Source of the DNA: a bacterium
Lineage (GTDB): Bacteria > Thermotogota > Thermotogae > Mesoaciditogales > Mesoaciditogaceae
Direction: 5' to 3'
Length of the DNA stretch: 46,287 bases
Assembly (NCBI GenBank): GCA_021800445.1
Contig: JAJYYZ010000011.1
Span: forward strand, 1 to 46,287
Part shown: positions 8,489-16,861 of the stretch, piece by piece
How the letters are laid out: each line of letters opens with the position of its first letter
How positions within the stretch are numbered: position 1 is the first letter of the stretch
The notes under the pieces: model-generated
Seen by the model: only the letters and a program-made list of their open reading frames with translations
What the model was told of the DNA's origin: nothing
Database searches by the model: none
Position numbers and translations under genes: made by a program

Positions 8489-9173
8489 GTTCTTTGAGAA
8501 AGTTTACAACAACATTTTTCCTTTTTGGAGGTATGTCATTCTGGCGTTCTAATAAATTTAATTAATAAGTATGCATTTCTTTGATTAGAAGATGTTCAAA
8601 AAAGCACCTTATATATTTCCTTATCTCACCAAGATTCTTAACTATGAGATTTATCACTGGGATATCATTATCATCGCTCCACTACTCGAAATAAGATATA
8701 CATCTTGCTTAAAGGCCTGTATTTATTCATCTATACAAAAGATCTTTCAGCTCTAGATTTGTTTTTTGAACATCTTTTGTCTCAACTTCTTTCATATTAC
8801 CAATTATCGTTTCTCAATTTCGATTATGAATAAATTCAATTAAAAATTATTTGTAATCCCTGAATCTTTTTAGTCATCATTCCACAACACTCTGTCACCA
8901 ACTGTAAAACTTTGTTGTTCCAAAGATTTTCACACAGAGGTGACAGGTGGGTTGTGAAATTATTCAAGTACCTTTGTTTATAACTTATAAAATTTATAGA
9001 TTGAAATCTTCGAACATTGTTTTTAACATCATCTTTCTTATTTTTCAACAAATACAATTCCAATTTCATCTCTTTCAAACTATACTAAAGACTCTTTATA
9101 ACGTTTTCTATATAGATCACTTTTCCTTTTCGATAAAAATAGACCTCAAACTCTCACGCTCTTGATTTATCTC
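8489..9173. other. 685-bp non-coding, decayed stretch
   Basis: No convincing gene is present. A 15-base perfect inverted repeat (AAGATGTTCAAAAAA at 8589-8603, its complement at 8762-8776) frames about 190 bases and looks like a small mobile element. Within it the minus strand reads fragments such as DIPVINLIVKNLGEI interrupted by stops. A second imperfect inverted repeat pairs 8883-8899 with 8939-8956. An 80-codon open frame at 8836-9078 on the minus strand has no recognised homology and no good ribosome site. The stretch separates the binding-protein gene from the isomerase gene, so the latter probably has its own promoter here, though I could not fix one. Confidence 0.5.
8589..8776. repeat. 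MITE-like element with 15-bp inverted ends
   Basis: The ends are perfect 15-base inverted repeats, with imperfect pairing just beyond them. The size, about 190 bases, and the AT-rich interior without an intact gene fit a miniature inverted-repeat element. Only one copy is in the window, so mobility is inferred. Confidence 0.35.
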
Positions 9174-10841
9174 TTATTTCAGGTGCACATTTACATACAT
9201 TAAAACATCTACTGAAAGACTGTTGTATGGATCTGATGCAGATGGCCAACCTGTGAGCGTGGCCTCACTGTATTCATAGTTATCTGTCCTATTTGTGAGT
9301 ACAGCGAAAGGAACATCTTGAAGTACAATTCTTTCTATTGTATACATTGCTTGTTTTTGAAGCCTAAGATCACTCGTCTCAGAGTAAACATTTAATGCTG
9401 CTGTTATGAGAGGGTTTGTATATCGTCCATAATCAGAGACTACACTTTCACCTATTTTTGTTGCCGAATAAGCAGGATTAAATTCGCCGTTGTAAAGATA
9501 ATAAGGTGTTGGTCCCCATCCACTCGCCCAACAAATCATCATGTCATATTCTCCAGTATCACGGGAAGCAGTAAAAGTATTCCAAGGCATTGTGTTTACT
9601 GTCACATTTATACCGATTACTTTGAGATCTGCTGCAATCATATCTGCCATTGTTATAAAATCTGTCTCTGTAGGCATAATAAGTGAGAATGCTGGTAACA
9701 CTTTACCATCTGGACTGCGGAGTTGGCCAGATTGATTTTTCTTAAACCCAATTGATTCAAGCAATTTTAAAGATTCAGAAGGATTATAAGTGTTTAATGA
9801 TGATGCTAAAGATGTTAAAGTTGGATCCAGCCACTCTTTTTGTTGACCTGGTATTATCGCTGTTGGATTCCCCATTCCGCTTATTCCAGCCTCAGCTTTT
9901 TGCCTAAATGGTTCTTTATTTATAGCAAGATCAATAGCTTTTCTAAATACAGGATTGTTAAAAGGATATTTTTGTGTGTTGAAATAAAGAAGATTTGTAT
10001 TAGTTGTGGGGTACCAATATTTGTTTATGCTCGGGTCTTTATCAGCCCAAACTTTTTTTACGTTTGGAAAGAATGTATAAGTATAATCGGCCTCATGTTT
10101 AAGCATTATTTCAATGACAGCGGTAGGAGAAAGTGGTGAGGCATTGTATACAAATTTATCAAGATACGGTCTTCCCTTCATCCAGTAATTAGGATTTTTT
10201 ACAGCTACAAAAGTATCATTAGCTGGATTGTAACTCTGAAATATAATTGGCCCTGTTCCTATTGGATTAGGATCGGTAGTTGTTAATGGATCTTTAATCT
10301 TTGCCCATATATGTTCTGGAACTATTGGAACCTGAGATATATAATAGAGAAGAGGTACATCTGGTGTAGAAAATTTAAATATTACCGTGTTGGTTCCACT
10401 TGCTTCAACAGTTTGAAGGCCTGTTGTAGATCCCCAAACACCTTCAAGATTAGATGCCGGATTTTCTTTCATGAAATTAAATGTAAAGGCTACATCTTTT
10501 GACGTAAAGGGAGTTCCATCAGTCCATTCAACTCCCCTTCTTAAATTAACAACCAATTCAAGATTGTTATCTGTCCACTCGTATGAAGTTGCAAGTAAAG
10601 GATAAGTTTCACCAGTGATTGCATCAACGTAGAAGAGGGACTGATAAATAACTGTTGTAAACTCCATTCCAGCTCCCACAGGTGTGAACGGATTAAAATT
10701 AAGCGGAACTGAACCTTGTCCAACTCCCACAATCGTTATTGTTCCTCCATATTTAATTGTGGGAGTTGCATTAGTTGCCCCAATTGTGACAATACTAACG
10801 ATCAGAACAAAGACAAAAATCCACAATAAACTTTTTTTCAT
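9174..10841 (-). CDS. ABC transporter family-5 substrate-binding protein
   Basis: The 555-residue protein starts with a signal peptide (MKKSLLWIFVFVLIVSIVTI, cleavage probably near ATNA, residue 25). It has no lipobox cysteine, as in many Thermotogae binding proteins. The mature part has the family-5 features GGTITIVG, LATSYEWTDN, VNLRRGVEWTDGTPFTSKDV and DLAINKEPF. Family-5 proteins classically bind peptides, but many Thermotogae members bind oligosaccharides, and the surrounding glycosidases favour a sugar ligand. No permease or ATPase gene is adjacent, so it must rely on components encoded elsewhere. GGAGG stands seven bases before the ATG, and a stem-loop lies in the gap after the GH3 gene. 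Confidence 0.9.
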   Translation of the reverse strand: MKKSLLWIFVFVLIVSIVTIGATNATPTIKYGGTITIVGVGQGSVPLNFNPFTPVGAGMEFTTVIYQSLFYVDAITGETYPLLATSYEWTDNNLELVVNLRRGVEWTDGTPFTSKDVAFTFNFMKENPASNLEGVWGSTTGLQTVEASGTNTVIFKFSTPDVPLLYYISQVPIVPEHIWAKIKDPLTTTDPNPIGTGPIIFQSYNPANDTFVAVKNPNYWMKGRPYLDKFVYNASPLSPTAVIEIMLKHEADYTYTFFPNVKKVWADKDPSINKYWYPTTNTNLLYFNTQKYPFNNPVFRKAIDLAINKEPFRQKAEAGISGMGNPTAIIPGQQKEWLDPTLTSLASSLNTYNPSESLKLLESIGFKKNQSGQLRSPDGKVLPAFSLIMPTETDFITMADMIAADLKVIGINVTVNTMPWNTFTASRDTGEYDMMICWASGWGPTPYYLYNGEFNPAYSATKIGESVVSDYGRYTNPLITAALNVYSETSDLRLQKQAMYTIERIVLQDVPFAVLTNRTDNYEYSEATLTGWPSASDPYNSLSVDVLMYVNVHLK

Positions 10842-10865
10842 TTCTTAACCTCCTCTCAAGTTTAA

Positions 10866-10880
10866 CGTCCAAAGTGGACG
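10866..10880 (-). promoter_or_regulatory. Intercistronic stem-loop before the binding-protein gene
   Basis: CGTCCA and TGGACG pair around a three-base loop in the 43-base gap between the GH3 stop and the binding-protein start. There is no T-run after it, so it is unlikely to be a terminator. Such hairpins often protect the mRNA of a highly expressed binding protein from decay. That role is inferred. Confidence 0.4.
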
Positions 10881-10884
10881 AAAG

Positions 10885-13047
10885 TCAATATTCTATCTCA
10901 GTAGACCTTCCAACAACTTTAAATTCTCCATTAACCGTCTTTTGTCCAGTCAGTTCTAAACTTCTTCTGTCTGGTTGTGAACCACCAATCATAATCTTAA
11001 ATTTTCCAGGTTCAAGAATACATTTTCCTTTTTCATCTATGAAAGCCATCTGCCTTGGTGTTAAGAGAAAAGAAACCTTTTTTTTCTCTCCAGCAACAAG
11101 ATATATTCTTTTAAATCCCTTTAATTCATGATTGGGTACTGTTGTTGACGCTTCAAGAAATTTTAAGTATAACTGGACAATTTCGTCTCCATCTACTTTT
11201 CCTATATTCTCCACTTCAACAGTAACTTTTATGCTTTTTCCAATTTTGGCATTTTCTGGTTCAATTTTTAAATTTTTGTATTCAAATTTTGTGTAGCTTA
11301 ACCCATATCCAAAAGGATAAAGTGGTTCTTCATCCATGTATTTATAAGTTCTTCCTTTCATAGAATAATCTGTAAATGGTGGAAGTTGATCTTCAGACTT
11401 TACAAAGGTTACGGGTAATCTACCTGATGGATTGTAATTACCAAAAACAACATCAGCGATAGCTGTGCCTCCTTCTTGACCTGGATACCAGGCCTCTAAA
11501 ATTACAGGGATGTGTTTTTGTGCCCAGTTGATTGTTATAGGACTACCATTAAGCAATACTAAAATAATATGTTGATTTACGGAATAAATTTCTTCAAGTA
11601 GTTCTTGTTGTAAACCAGGCAGATCTAAATTGTCTCTGTCTCCTTTTTGATTAGGACCAGTTCCCTCTTCACCTTCTAAATCAGGTGATAATCCAAGACA
11701 CATAATGACTGTATCAACTTTCTCAGCGAATGATATTGCCTCAGAAAAATCTCTTTTTCTTCGCATTCCATATTTATCATTTTCTTCTATTTTGAAAAGG
11801 TCACACCCTTCAGCATAATATACTTTTGTTTTAGATGACACTTTTGCTCTTATTCCATCTAATAGCGTGACATAATGTGATGGAGTTCCATTATAATTTC
11901 CCAAGAGAACTTCTTTTTTATCTGCATTTGGTCCTATCAGAGCTACTGACTTTATATTTTTACTGATAGGAAGAAGTTTATCGTTTTTAAGCAATACTAT
12001 GGATTCTCTTGCCATTTTAAGTGCCAATTTGCGATGCTTTTCACTATCATTAATCTCGTAAGGTATTTGTGAATACAATATCTTTTCAGGAGGATCGAAC
12101 ATTCCAAGTCTAAATCTTGCTGTAAACAAGCGCTTGACAGATTTGTCTATTTCCTTTTCAGATATTAAACCTTTTTTTACAGCATCAACGAGCCGTTTAT
12201 ATGTATCACCGCAATTAAGATCACAACCATTCTTGACAGCCATTGCTGCTGCCTCTTCAACTGTCCTTGCAATCTTGTGATCAACGTATATATTATGTAT
12301 TGCTCCACAGTCAGAAACAACGTAACCATCAAATCCCCACTCTTTTCTTAAAATATCCTGGAGCAATGTTTTACTGGCACAGCAAGGTTCACCATTTACC
12401 CTGTTGTAAGCTCCCATGATCGATGCAGTTTTTCCTGTTTTTACACATTCCTTGAAGGCATACAGATAGGTCTCTTTGAGATCTTTCATACTAACTTCTG
12501 CATTGAATTCATGTCTTATAGGTTCTGGACCACTATGAACGGCAAAGTGTTTAGGAGTTGCAATCGCTTTAAGATATACTGGATCATTTCCTTGGATACC
12601 CTTTACAAATGCAACACCCATTATCGATGTTAAGTATGGATCTTCTCCATAAGTCTCTTGTCCCCGTCCCCATCTAGGATCTCGAAATATATTTACATTT
12701 GGTGACCAAAAAGTAAGACCTTTAAATATTCCTCTATCATTATGTCGAACAAATTCATTGTATTTCGCTCTTGCTTCATTTGATATTGCAGTAGCAACAG
12801 AGTATAATAATTTATCATCAAAAGATGCTGCCATACCAATAGCTTGAGGAAAAACTGTCGCGATTCCTGCTCCCGCAACGCCATGAAGAGCCTCATTCCA
12901 CCAGTTATATTCTGGAATTCCAAGTCGAGGAATTGATGAAGCATTGCTAACCATTTGTGATACTTTTTCTTCAAGCGTCATCCTTGATACGAGATCTTCA
13001 ACTCTCTTAGAAACAGATTCATTTGTGCCCTTGAATTTTTCTGTCAT
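10885..13047 (-). CDS. GH3 beta-glucosidase/beta-xylosidase
   Basis: The 720-residue family-3 glycosidase has an N-terminal TIM barrel (about 15-330) with YNWWNEALHGVA at 47-58, PKHF at 165-168 and the nucleophile D246 in YVVSDCGAI. Next come the alpha/beta sandwich (about 350-560) with LLNGSPI and a C-terminal fibronectin-III-like domain (about 620-700). The NWWNEALHG signature and the CGAI after the nucleophile are frequent in the beta-xylosidase and xyloglucan-active branch, though beta-glucosidase activity is also common. There is no signal peptide, so it should work on imported oligosaccharides. The ATG is two bases after the stop of the amidohydrolase gene, whose 3' end supplies the GGAGG ribosome site. 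Confidence 0.92.
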   Translation of the reverse strand: MTEKFKGTNESVSKRVEDLVSRMTLEEKVSQMVSNASSIPRLGIPEYNWWNEALHGVAGAGIATVFPQAIGMAASFDDKLLYSVATAISNEARAKYNEFVRHNDRGIFKGLTFWSPNVNIFRDPRWGRGQETYGEDPYLTSIMGVAFVKGIQGNDPVYLKAIATPKHFAVHSGPEPIRHEFNAEVSMKDLKETYLYAFKECVKTGKTASIMGAYNRVNGEPCCASKTLLQDILRKEWGFDGYVVSDCGAIHNIYVDHKIARTVEEAAAMAVKNGCDLNCGDTYKRLVDAVKKGLISEKEIDKSVKRLFTARFRLGMFDPPEKILYSQIPYEINDSEKHRKLALKMARESIVLLKNDKLLPISKNIKSVALIGPNADKKEVLLGNYNGTPSHYVTLLDGIRAKVSSKTKVYYAEGCDLFKIEENDKYGMRRKRDFSEAISFAEKVDTVIMCLGLSPDLEGEEGTGPNQKGDRDNLDLPGLQQELLEEIYSVNQHIILVLLNGSPITINWAQKHIPVILEAWYPGQEGGTAIADVVFGNYNPSGRLPVTFVKSEDQLPPFTDYSMKGRTYKYMDEEPLYPFGYGLSYTKFEYKNLKIEPENAKIGKSIKVTVEVENIGKVDGDEIVQLYLKFLEASTTVPNHELKGFKRIYLVAGEKKKVSFLLTPRQMAFIDEKGKCILEPGKFKIMIGGSQPDRRSLELTGQKTVNGEFKVVGRSTEIEY

Positions 13048-13049
13048 TT

Positions 13050-14162
13050 CTATGATGCCTCCATATCAATGTTTTTTAGGAATTCCTCAGCTTGATATCC
13101 AAAATTTTTTGCCATAGAAAAGTTGTATTTTATTTCTAACACTCTACCAATACGGTGACATTCTTCTTTAGCAAGATCAATATTCAAGGTCTTAGGTTTT
13201 TTTCCTACTATTCTTAGAAAATTTTGACTATATATTTTCTTTAGAACGGATTCAGGAAGTTTTAGCCCTCTAACTTTATCTTGTTCACCCATGAAATTAT
13301 CAAATTCTTTGTCTGTTTCTAAGAATCCTCTTATTAAGGCAACATTATCTACAGAAATATTATTTGCTACTAATGCATCATCACCATACAATATTCTATC
13401 TTGGTATTTAATAAAGAAATCTCTCGCTTTCTCGTAATTTTTGGAGAGATCAGAATATATCTCCGAATTCGGTGTGAGATCAAGATTGACATTTGGACAT
13501 TTATCTAACAAACTTGAAAGTCTTTCAAGATCTGAAGATAGAAAATAAAAATGGGCAAAAACAACTTTTAATTGGGGAAATCTTTCCAGGATATTTCCCA
13601 CTTTCTGGTGAAATTCTTCCTTAGAAGGATAACTATCATCTGTATAATCCCACTCTCTCTCGTTTTTTATATGATTTCTCATATCCGAAGGAAGACCTTC
13701 AAACCATTTCTTATCCCAAAATTTTGCTGGATCAGCCACATGCCAAAAAATGGGTATTTGATTTTTTTCTATGTGATTAAAGAAAGACATATAAATCTGG
13801 CTGTCTATAGGAAACGGAATATCCCGAGCACATAAATAAATTTTATCATTAGGTTTTGTTTCCAGAATTTTAATTCCATCAAAGCCAATTTTTTCTAGTT
13901 TTAAAAGTTGTTCTAAAAAAAGATGTTCAATTTCTTTGTTTTCTTTTCCCTTTATTTCAGAATAATCAAGGCCTCCAGAAATATAAGTATCTTTTGGATG
14001 TTTTGCTTTAAAACAAATTGCTGGGGGATTAGTGTTTGTTCCCCTTAGCAGTGGTGGATTAAGCAAATTAAGTTTTTCGAATCCTAATAATTGAAAAGTC
14101 ATTTTAGCTTCATCAATAAAAGAAATATTCTCAAAATGAACATGTGCATTGATGATCTTCAT
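13050..14162 (-). CDS. Amidohydrolase-family metal-dependent hydrolase (Amidohydro_2-like)
   Basis: The 370-residue protein begins MKIINAHVHFEN; HVHF is the first metal-binding motif of amidohydrolase TIM barrels. Further candidate metal or catalytic positions are HVADP (about 156), AHFYF (about 219) and YGDDA (about 284). The start is set at 14162 because AAAGGAG lies ten bases upstream; an in-frame ATG at 14195 has no ribosome site. It is the first gene of the island operon, and GH3 follows after two bases. Members of this group hydrolyse or decarboxylate small ring or lactone compounds. A sugar-lactonase or deacylase role would suit the context but is only inferred. Confidence 0.72.
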   Translation of the reverse strand: MKIINAHVHFENISFIDEAKMTFQLLGFEKLNLLNPPLLRGTNTNPPAICFKAKHPKDTYISGGLDYSEIKGKENKEIEHLFLEQLLKLEKIGFDGIKILETKPNDKIYLCARDIPFPIDSQIYMSFFNHIEKNQIPIFWHVADPAKFWDKKWFEGLPSDMRNHIKNEREWDYTDDSYPSKEEFHQKVGNILERFPQLKVVFAHFYFLSSDLERLSSLLDKCPNVNLDLTPNSEIYSDLSKNYEKARDFFIKYQDRILYGDDALVANNISVDNVALIRGFLETDKEFDNFMGEQDKVRGLKLPESVLKKIYSQNFLRIVGKKPKTLNIDLAKEECHRIGRVLEIKYNFSMAKNFGYQAEEFLKNIDMEAS

Positions 14163-14325
14163 TTCAATATTTCTCCTTTCATGCACTACAAACAAGCGAT
14201 AGAACTGGAGCTGTTAGCCTACAATTTTGTGACTTTCGCAAACATCTCTATCGGATTGTCAAAGAACAGAAAATTTGTAATATTATGACTTTAAATCATC
14301 AGAAGGATTATATACTCATATAATC

Positions 14326-14352
14326 ATATATAATCATTCTATTTGATTATAT
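14326..14352. promoter_or_regulatory. Palindromic operator candidate
   Basis: A perfect 10-base inverted repeat, TATATAATCA and TGATTATATA, is separated by seven bases. A related half (CATATAATC) precedes it at about 14316-14324. It overlaps the -10 box of the likely promoter of the island operon. The layout fits a repressor operator, but the binding protein is not identified; the DeoR regulator of the island is one possibility. Confidence 0.45.
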
Positions 14353-14372
14353 ACGATTTTACATGAAAAACA
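14345..14372 (-). promoter_or_regulatory. Promoter candidate for the island operon
   Basis: On the minus strand TTGTTT (14372-14367) and TATAAT (14350-14345) are separated by 16 bases, about 180 bases ahead of the amidohydrolase start. The -10 hexamer lies within the palindrome at 14326-14352. Confidence 0.4.
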
Positions 14373-14634
14373 AATTCCTAAATAGGGGTTAAAGACAGCA
14401 AAATTTCATTTTTTGACTATTAAGCAAGTTTTAATATGCTAAACCTTTGATTATCAAAAAATATCTACAAATATCTTCGATTATCTTTGTCACATAATTT
14501 TTCTGTCATAAGATGCCTTAAACGTATTGGTAAAACAGATTGCTTAAAACTCACATTTCAGATATTTTGAATGAATTTTTATACCAGATCGCTGGAGAAT
14601 ATTACAGAATAAGAATTATTTTGATTTTTTCCTA

Positions 14635-14679
14635 GAGAGTATAAACTAATTTGTGTAAACCTCTATTTTGAATAAAATA
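14635..14679 (+). repeat. IS256-type terminal repeat, copy 2
   Basis: This is the same 45-base end as at 715-759 but inverted, with two mismatches. The outer side points left toward the island and the interior points right. No transposase frame follows, so this copy has lost its body. The shared region extends beyond a normal short terminal repeat, suggesting that both copies come from the same end of the same element type. Confidence 0.65.
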
Positions 14680-14705
14680 TATACTGAATCAGTTTCAAAA
14701 GTTGA

Positions 14706-14978
14706 ATGTCATTTACCCTTGCGTGGAGGGCAGAGCCCGACGAGGAAGCCGGCGTTTTGCGAGGACATGTGTATCTTGCATGCATAAGCGTTACAGATAT
14801 GTTTTATGGTATGGATGGTATCTCAATTCTGGCTAAATTCAAAGACCGAATAGGGTTAAGAGAGTTTGTTGAGAAAATGAGAATATCGTATTACTTGGCT
14901 TTATTCAAGTTAGAATTGATTCCGTCAGATATGGACTAACATGTCTATGAACTCTTAAAATCAAAGTGTATAGTTTGA
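14706..14978 (+). pseudogene. Decayed small ORF, possibly PIN-domain-like
   Basis: An open frame ends at a TAA at 14937-14939 with ...LALFKLELIPSDMD. Reading through the stop gives HVYELLKSKCIV before the next stop at 14976-14978. The pattern SVTDMFYG followed by a helical stretch and then LELIPSDMD plus VYELLKS vaguely resembles the C-terminal half of VapC-type PIN proteins. There is no PIN acidic N-terminus, no antitoxin and no convincing ribosome site. The call is weak; it could simply be a chance frame. Confidence 0.2.
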
Positions 14979-15011
14979 GTAATTTCCAATCACTTTTTCC
15001 GTCAGTGTACT

Positions 15012-15039
15012 TTTACTTTTAAAAGAAATTTGGTATACT
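15012..15039 (+). promoter_or_regulatory. Promoter of the GDPD-dam unit
   Basis: TTTACT (15012-15017) and TATACT (15034-15039) are separated by 16 bases. They are followed by an AGGGGAAA ribosome site and the GDPD start at 15057. Confidence 0.55.
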
Positions 15040-15056
15040 CAAAAAGGGGAAATAAC

Positions 15057-16025
15057 ATGAAGAAATTTATTTTTTTGTTTCTAATTGTCGAACTTTTTTC
15101 TTTTTCTTTTGCACTTACGCCGATTCAAAATGGATGGCCTTTTGATCTTGAAGCCCACAGGGGTGGACAAGGCTTAATGCCTGAAAACACAATGGCGGCT
15201 TTTAGGTACGCGATAGAGCATGTCGGAGTTACAACATTAGAACTTGATATTGCCATGACAAAAGATGGAGTACTCGTCATTTCACACGATCCTTTTCTTA
15301 ATCCTCAAAAAGTTTCAAAAGATGGGCAATTCATCGGTGATAAACCATTGATAAAAGATATGACATACGAACAACTTTTGGAATACGATTTCGGCGTTAT
15401 GAGATCGGATTACAGAATGCCTCATCAAATTCAGGTTGAAAAAGAGAAAATACCTTCGCTTGAGGAAGTTTTTGCTTTTGTGAAAGACATGCAGGAAAAA
15501 ACGGGAAACAGGTACATGATAAACGCTGAAGCAAAAGTTTTTCCCGAAATATTTGGATACACCTACGACGCCAAAACTTTTGTAAACGTGCTTGTGCCTC
15601 TTATAAAAAAGTACGATCTTGAAAATACAGTTATGGTTCAATCTTTTAACTGGGAAACCTTAAAACTTGTTAAAGAGATGGATCCAAAAATCACAACGGT
15701 TGCCTTACTTCAAAACATTTATTATGAAAATACCCTGTGGACGGCCGGGTTAAAACTTTCTGATTTTGGAGGAGATCCCGTTAAGATGGTAAAAAGTTTA
15801 GGAGTGGATGTGATCTCTCCGTATTACAAATCGTGCACTTCAAATATGATCAAAACATCTCACGAATATGGGATGATTGTCGTGCCCTGGACGATAGATG
15901 ATAAGTCGGAAATGGAAAGATTCATTTCGATGAGCGTCGATGGAATAATAACAGATTACCCTGACATTTTAAGAGAAATTCTTATTTCGAAGGGACTAAA
16001 ACTTCCTCAGCCGTATGAAAAATAA
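15057..16025 (+). CDS. Exported glycerophosphodiester phosphodiesterase
   Basis: The 322-residue protein has a clear signal peptide (MKKFIFLFLIVELFSFSFA) and then the GDPD TIM-barrel signature. EAHRGG carries the catalytic H34 and R35, PENT is at 42-45, LELDIAMTKDG holds metal ligands E62 and D64, and SHDP gives H77. It hydrolyses glycerophosphodiesters to glycerol-3-phosphate and an alcohol, probably in the periplasm under the toga. ATG 15057 is chosen because AGGGGAAA precedes it and it begins the signal peptide; an upstream in-frame GTG or ATG would add nine residues without function. The 3' end overlaps the methylase gene by 11 bases. Confidence 0.9.
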   Translation: MKKFIFLFLIVELFSFSFALTPIQNGWPFDLEAHRGGQGLMPENTMAAFRYAIEHVGVTTLELDIAMTKDGVLVISHDPFLNPQKVSKDGQFIGDKPLIKDMTYEQLLEYDFGVMRSDYRMPHQIQVEKEKIPSLEEVFAFVKDMQEKTGNRYMINAEAKVFPEIFGYTYDAKTFVNVLVPLIKKYDLENTVMVQSFNWETLKLVKEMDPKITTVALLQNIYYENTLWTAGLKLSDFGGDPVKMVKSLGVDVISPYYKSCTSNMIKTSHEYGMIVVPWTIDDKSEMERFISMSVDGIITDYPDILREILISKGLKLPQPYEK

Positions 16026-16830
16026 GATCAAAATAAAGCCTCCGTTTAAATGGGCAGGCGGAAAAGGCCAATTGATCGAACAATTTGAACTTTTGCTGCC
16101 CAAAAAATTTGACCTTTACATCGAGCCGTTTGTAGGAGGAGGAGCGTTATTTTTTAACATTTTACCGTCTGATGCCATTTTAATCGATCTCAACTTTGAT
16201 GTTGTCAATTTTTACACGGTTGTGAAAAATGACGTTGAGAAATTGATCGACGATTTGAAAACACACAGGAATGAAAGCGAGTATTATTACATGATGCGAT
16301 CTGTGAATTTGGATTCTTTGAATTCAATTCAAAGGGCATCGAGATTTCTTTACCTTAACAAAACGGCTTACAATGGCTTATGGCGGGTGAATAAAAAAGG
16401 GAACTTCAACGTTCCTTTCGGAAGATACAAAAATCCTAAAATTTTGGATGAAGATAATCTAAGAAATGTGAGTTTAGCATTGAGAGATGTTTCGATAATT
16501 TGGAGTGATTTTTCAATCGCGCTTGATTACGCAAAATCAAATACTTTTGTTTATTTTGATCCACCTTATCATCCTCTATCTAAAACATCTAATTTCACAA
16601 ACTATTCCGGTACTTTTAACGTTAAAGATCAAATAAGATTGGCGGAGTGTTTTAAATTACTTGATAAAAGAGGATGTTTTTTGATGCTGAGCAATTCAAA
16701 TACCCCGCTGGTAAGGCAACTTTACGCCAATTATGATGTACACATAGTCCGTGCAAGAAGAATGATAAATTCAAAGGCTGAAGGTAGGGGAGAAATAGAA
16801 GAAATCGTAGTCAGAAACTTTTCCACATGA
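16015..16830 (+). CDS. dam: Dam-family DNA adenine-N6 methyltransferase (D12 class)
   Basis: The 271-residue enzyme has the alpha-group order: FKWAGGKGQL at 11-20, the SAM-binding FVGGGALF at 39-46, the linker with YLNKTAYNGLWRVN, and the catalytic DPPY at 182-185 followed by FTNYSGTF. These are hallmarks of Dam/M.DpnII, which methylate the adenine of GATC; the target here is inferred. No restriction endonuclease gene is next to it, so it looks like a solitary methylase. Its ATG lies inside the last codons of the GDPD gene, with no strong ribosome site visible, so translation may depend on coupling. GATC sites are plentiful in this window. Confidence 0.92.
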   Translation: MKNKIKIKPPFKWAGGKGQLIEQFELLLPKKFDLYIEPFVGGGALFFNILPSDAILIDLNFDVVNFYTVVKNDVEKLIDDLKTHRNESEYYYMMRSVNLDSLNSIQRASRFLYLNKTAYNGLWRVNKKGNFNVPFGRYKNPKILDEDNLRNVSLALRDVSIIWSDFSIALDYAKSNTFVYFDPPYHPLSKTSNFTNYSGTFNVKDQIRLAECFKLLDKRGCFLMLSNSNTPLVRQLYANYDVHIVRARRMINSKAEGRGEIEEIVVRNFST

Positions 16831-16861
16831 TTTTTATACTAAACCTATTTCGAAAACAAAA

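Larger units (their letters stand above)
14163..15056. other. ~890-bp intergenic region at the island edge
   Basis: From the island side this holds a long leader, a promoter/operator candidate at 14326-14372, about 260 AT-rich bases without recognisable signals, the second IS256 end at 14635-14679, a decayed reading frame at 14706-14978 and the promoter of the GDPD gene at 15012-15039. A short stretch around 14707-14735 (ATTTACCCTTGCGTGGAGGG) weakly resembles the dispersed repeat described at 16862. No RNA gene was recognised. Confidence 0.6.

Noticed and set aside
8836-9078. 80-codon minus-strand open frame in the decayed intergenic stretch
   Set aside because: No recognised domain, no ribosome site, low-complexity start and overlap with an inverted repeat; not listed as a gene.
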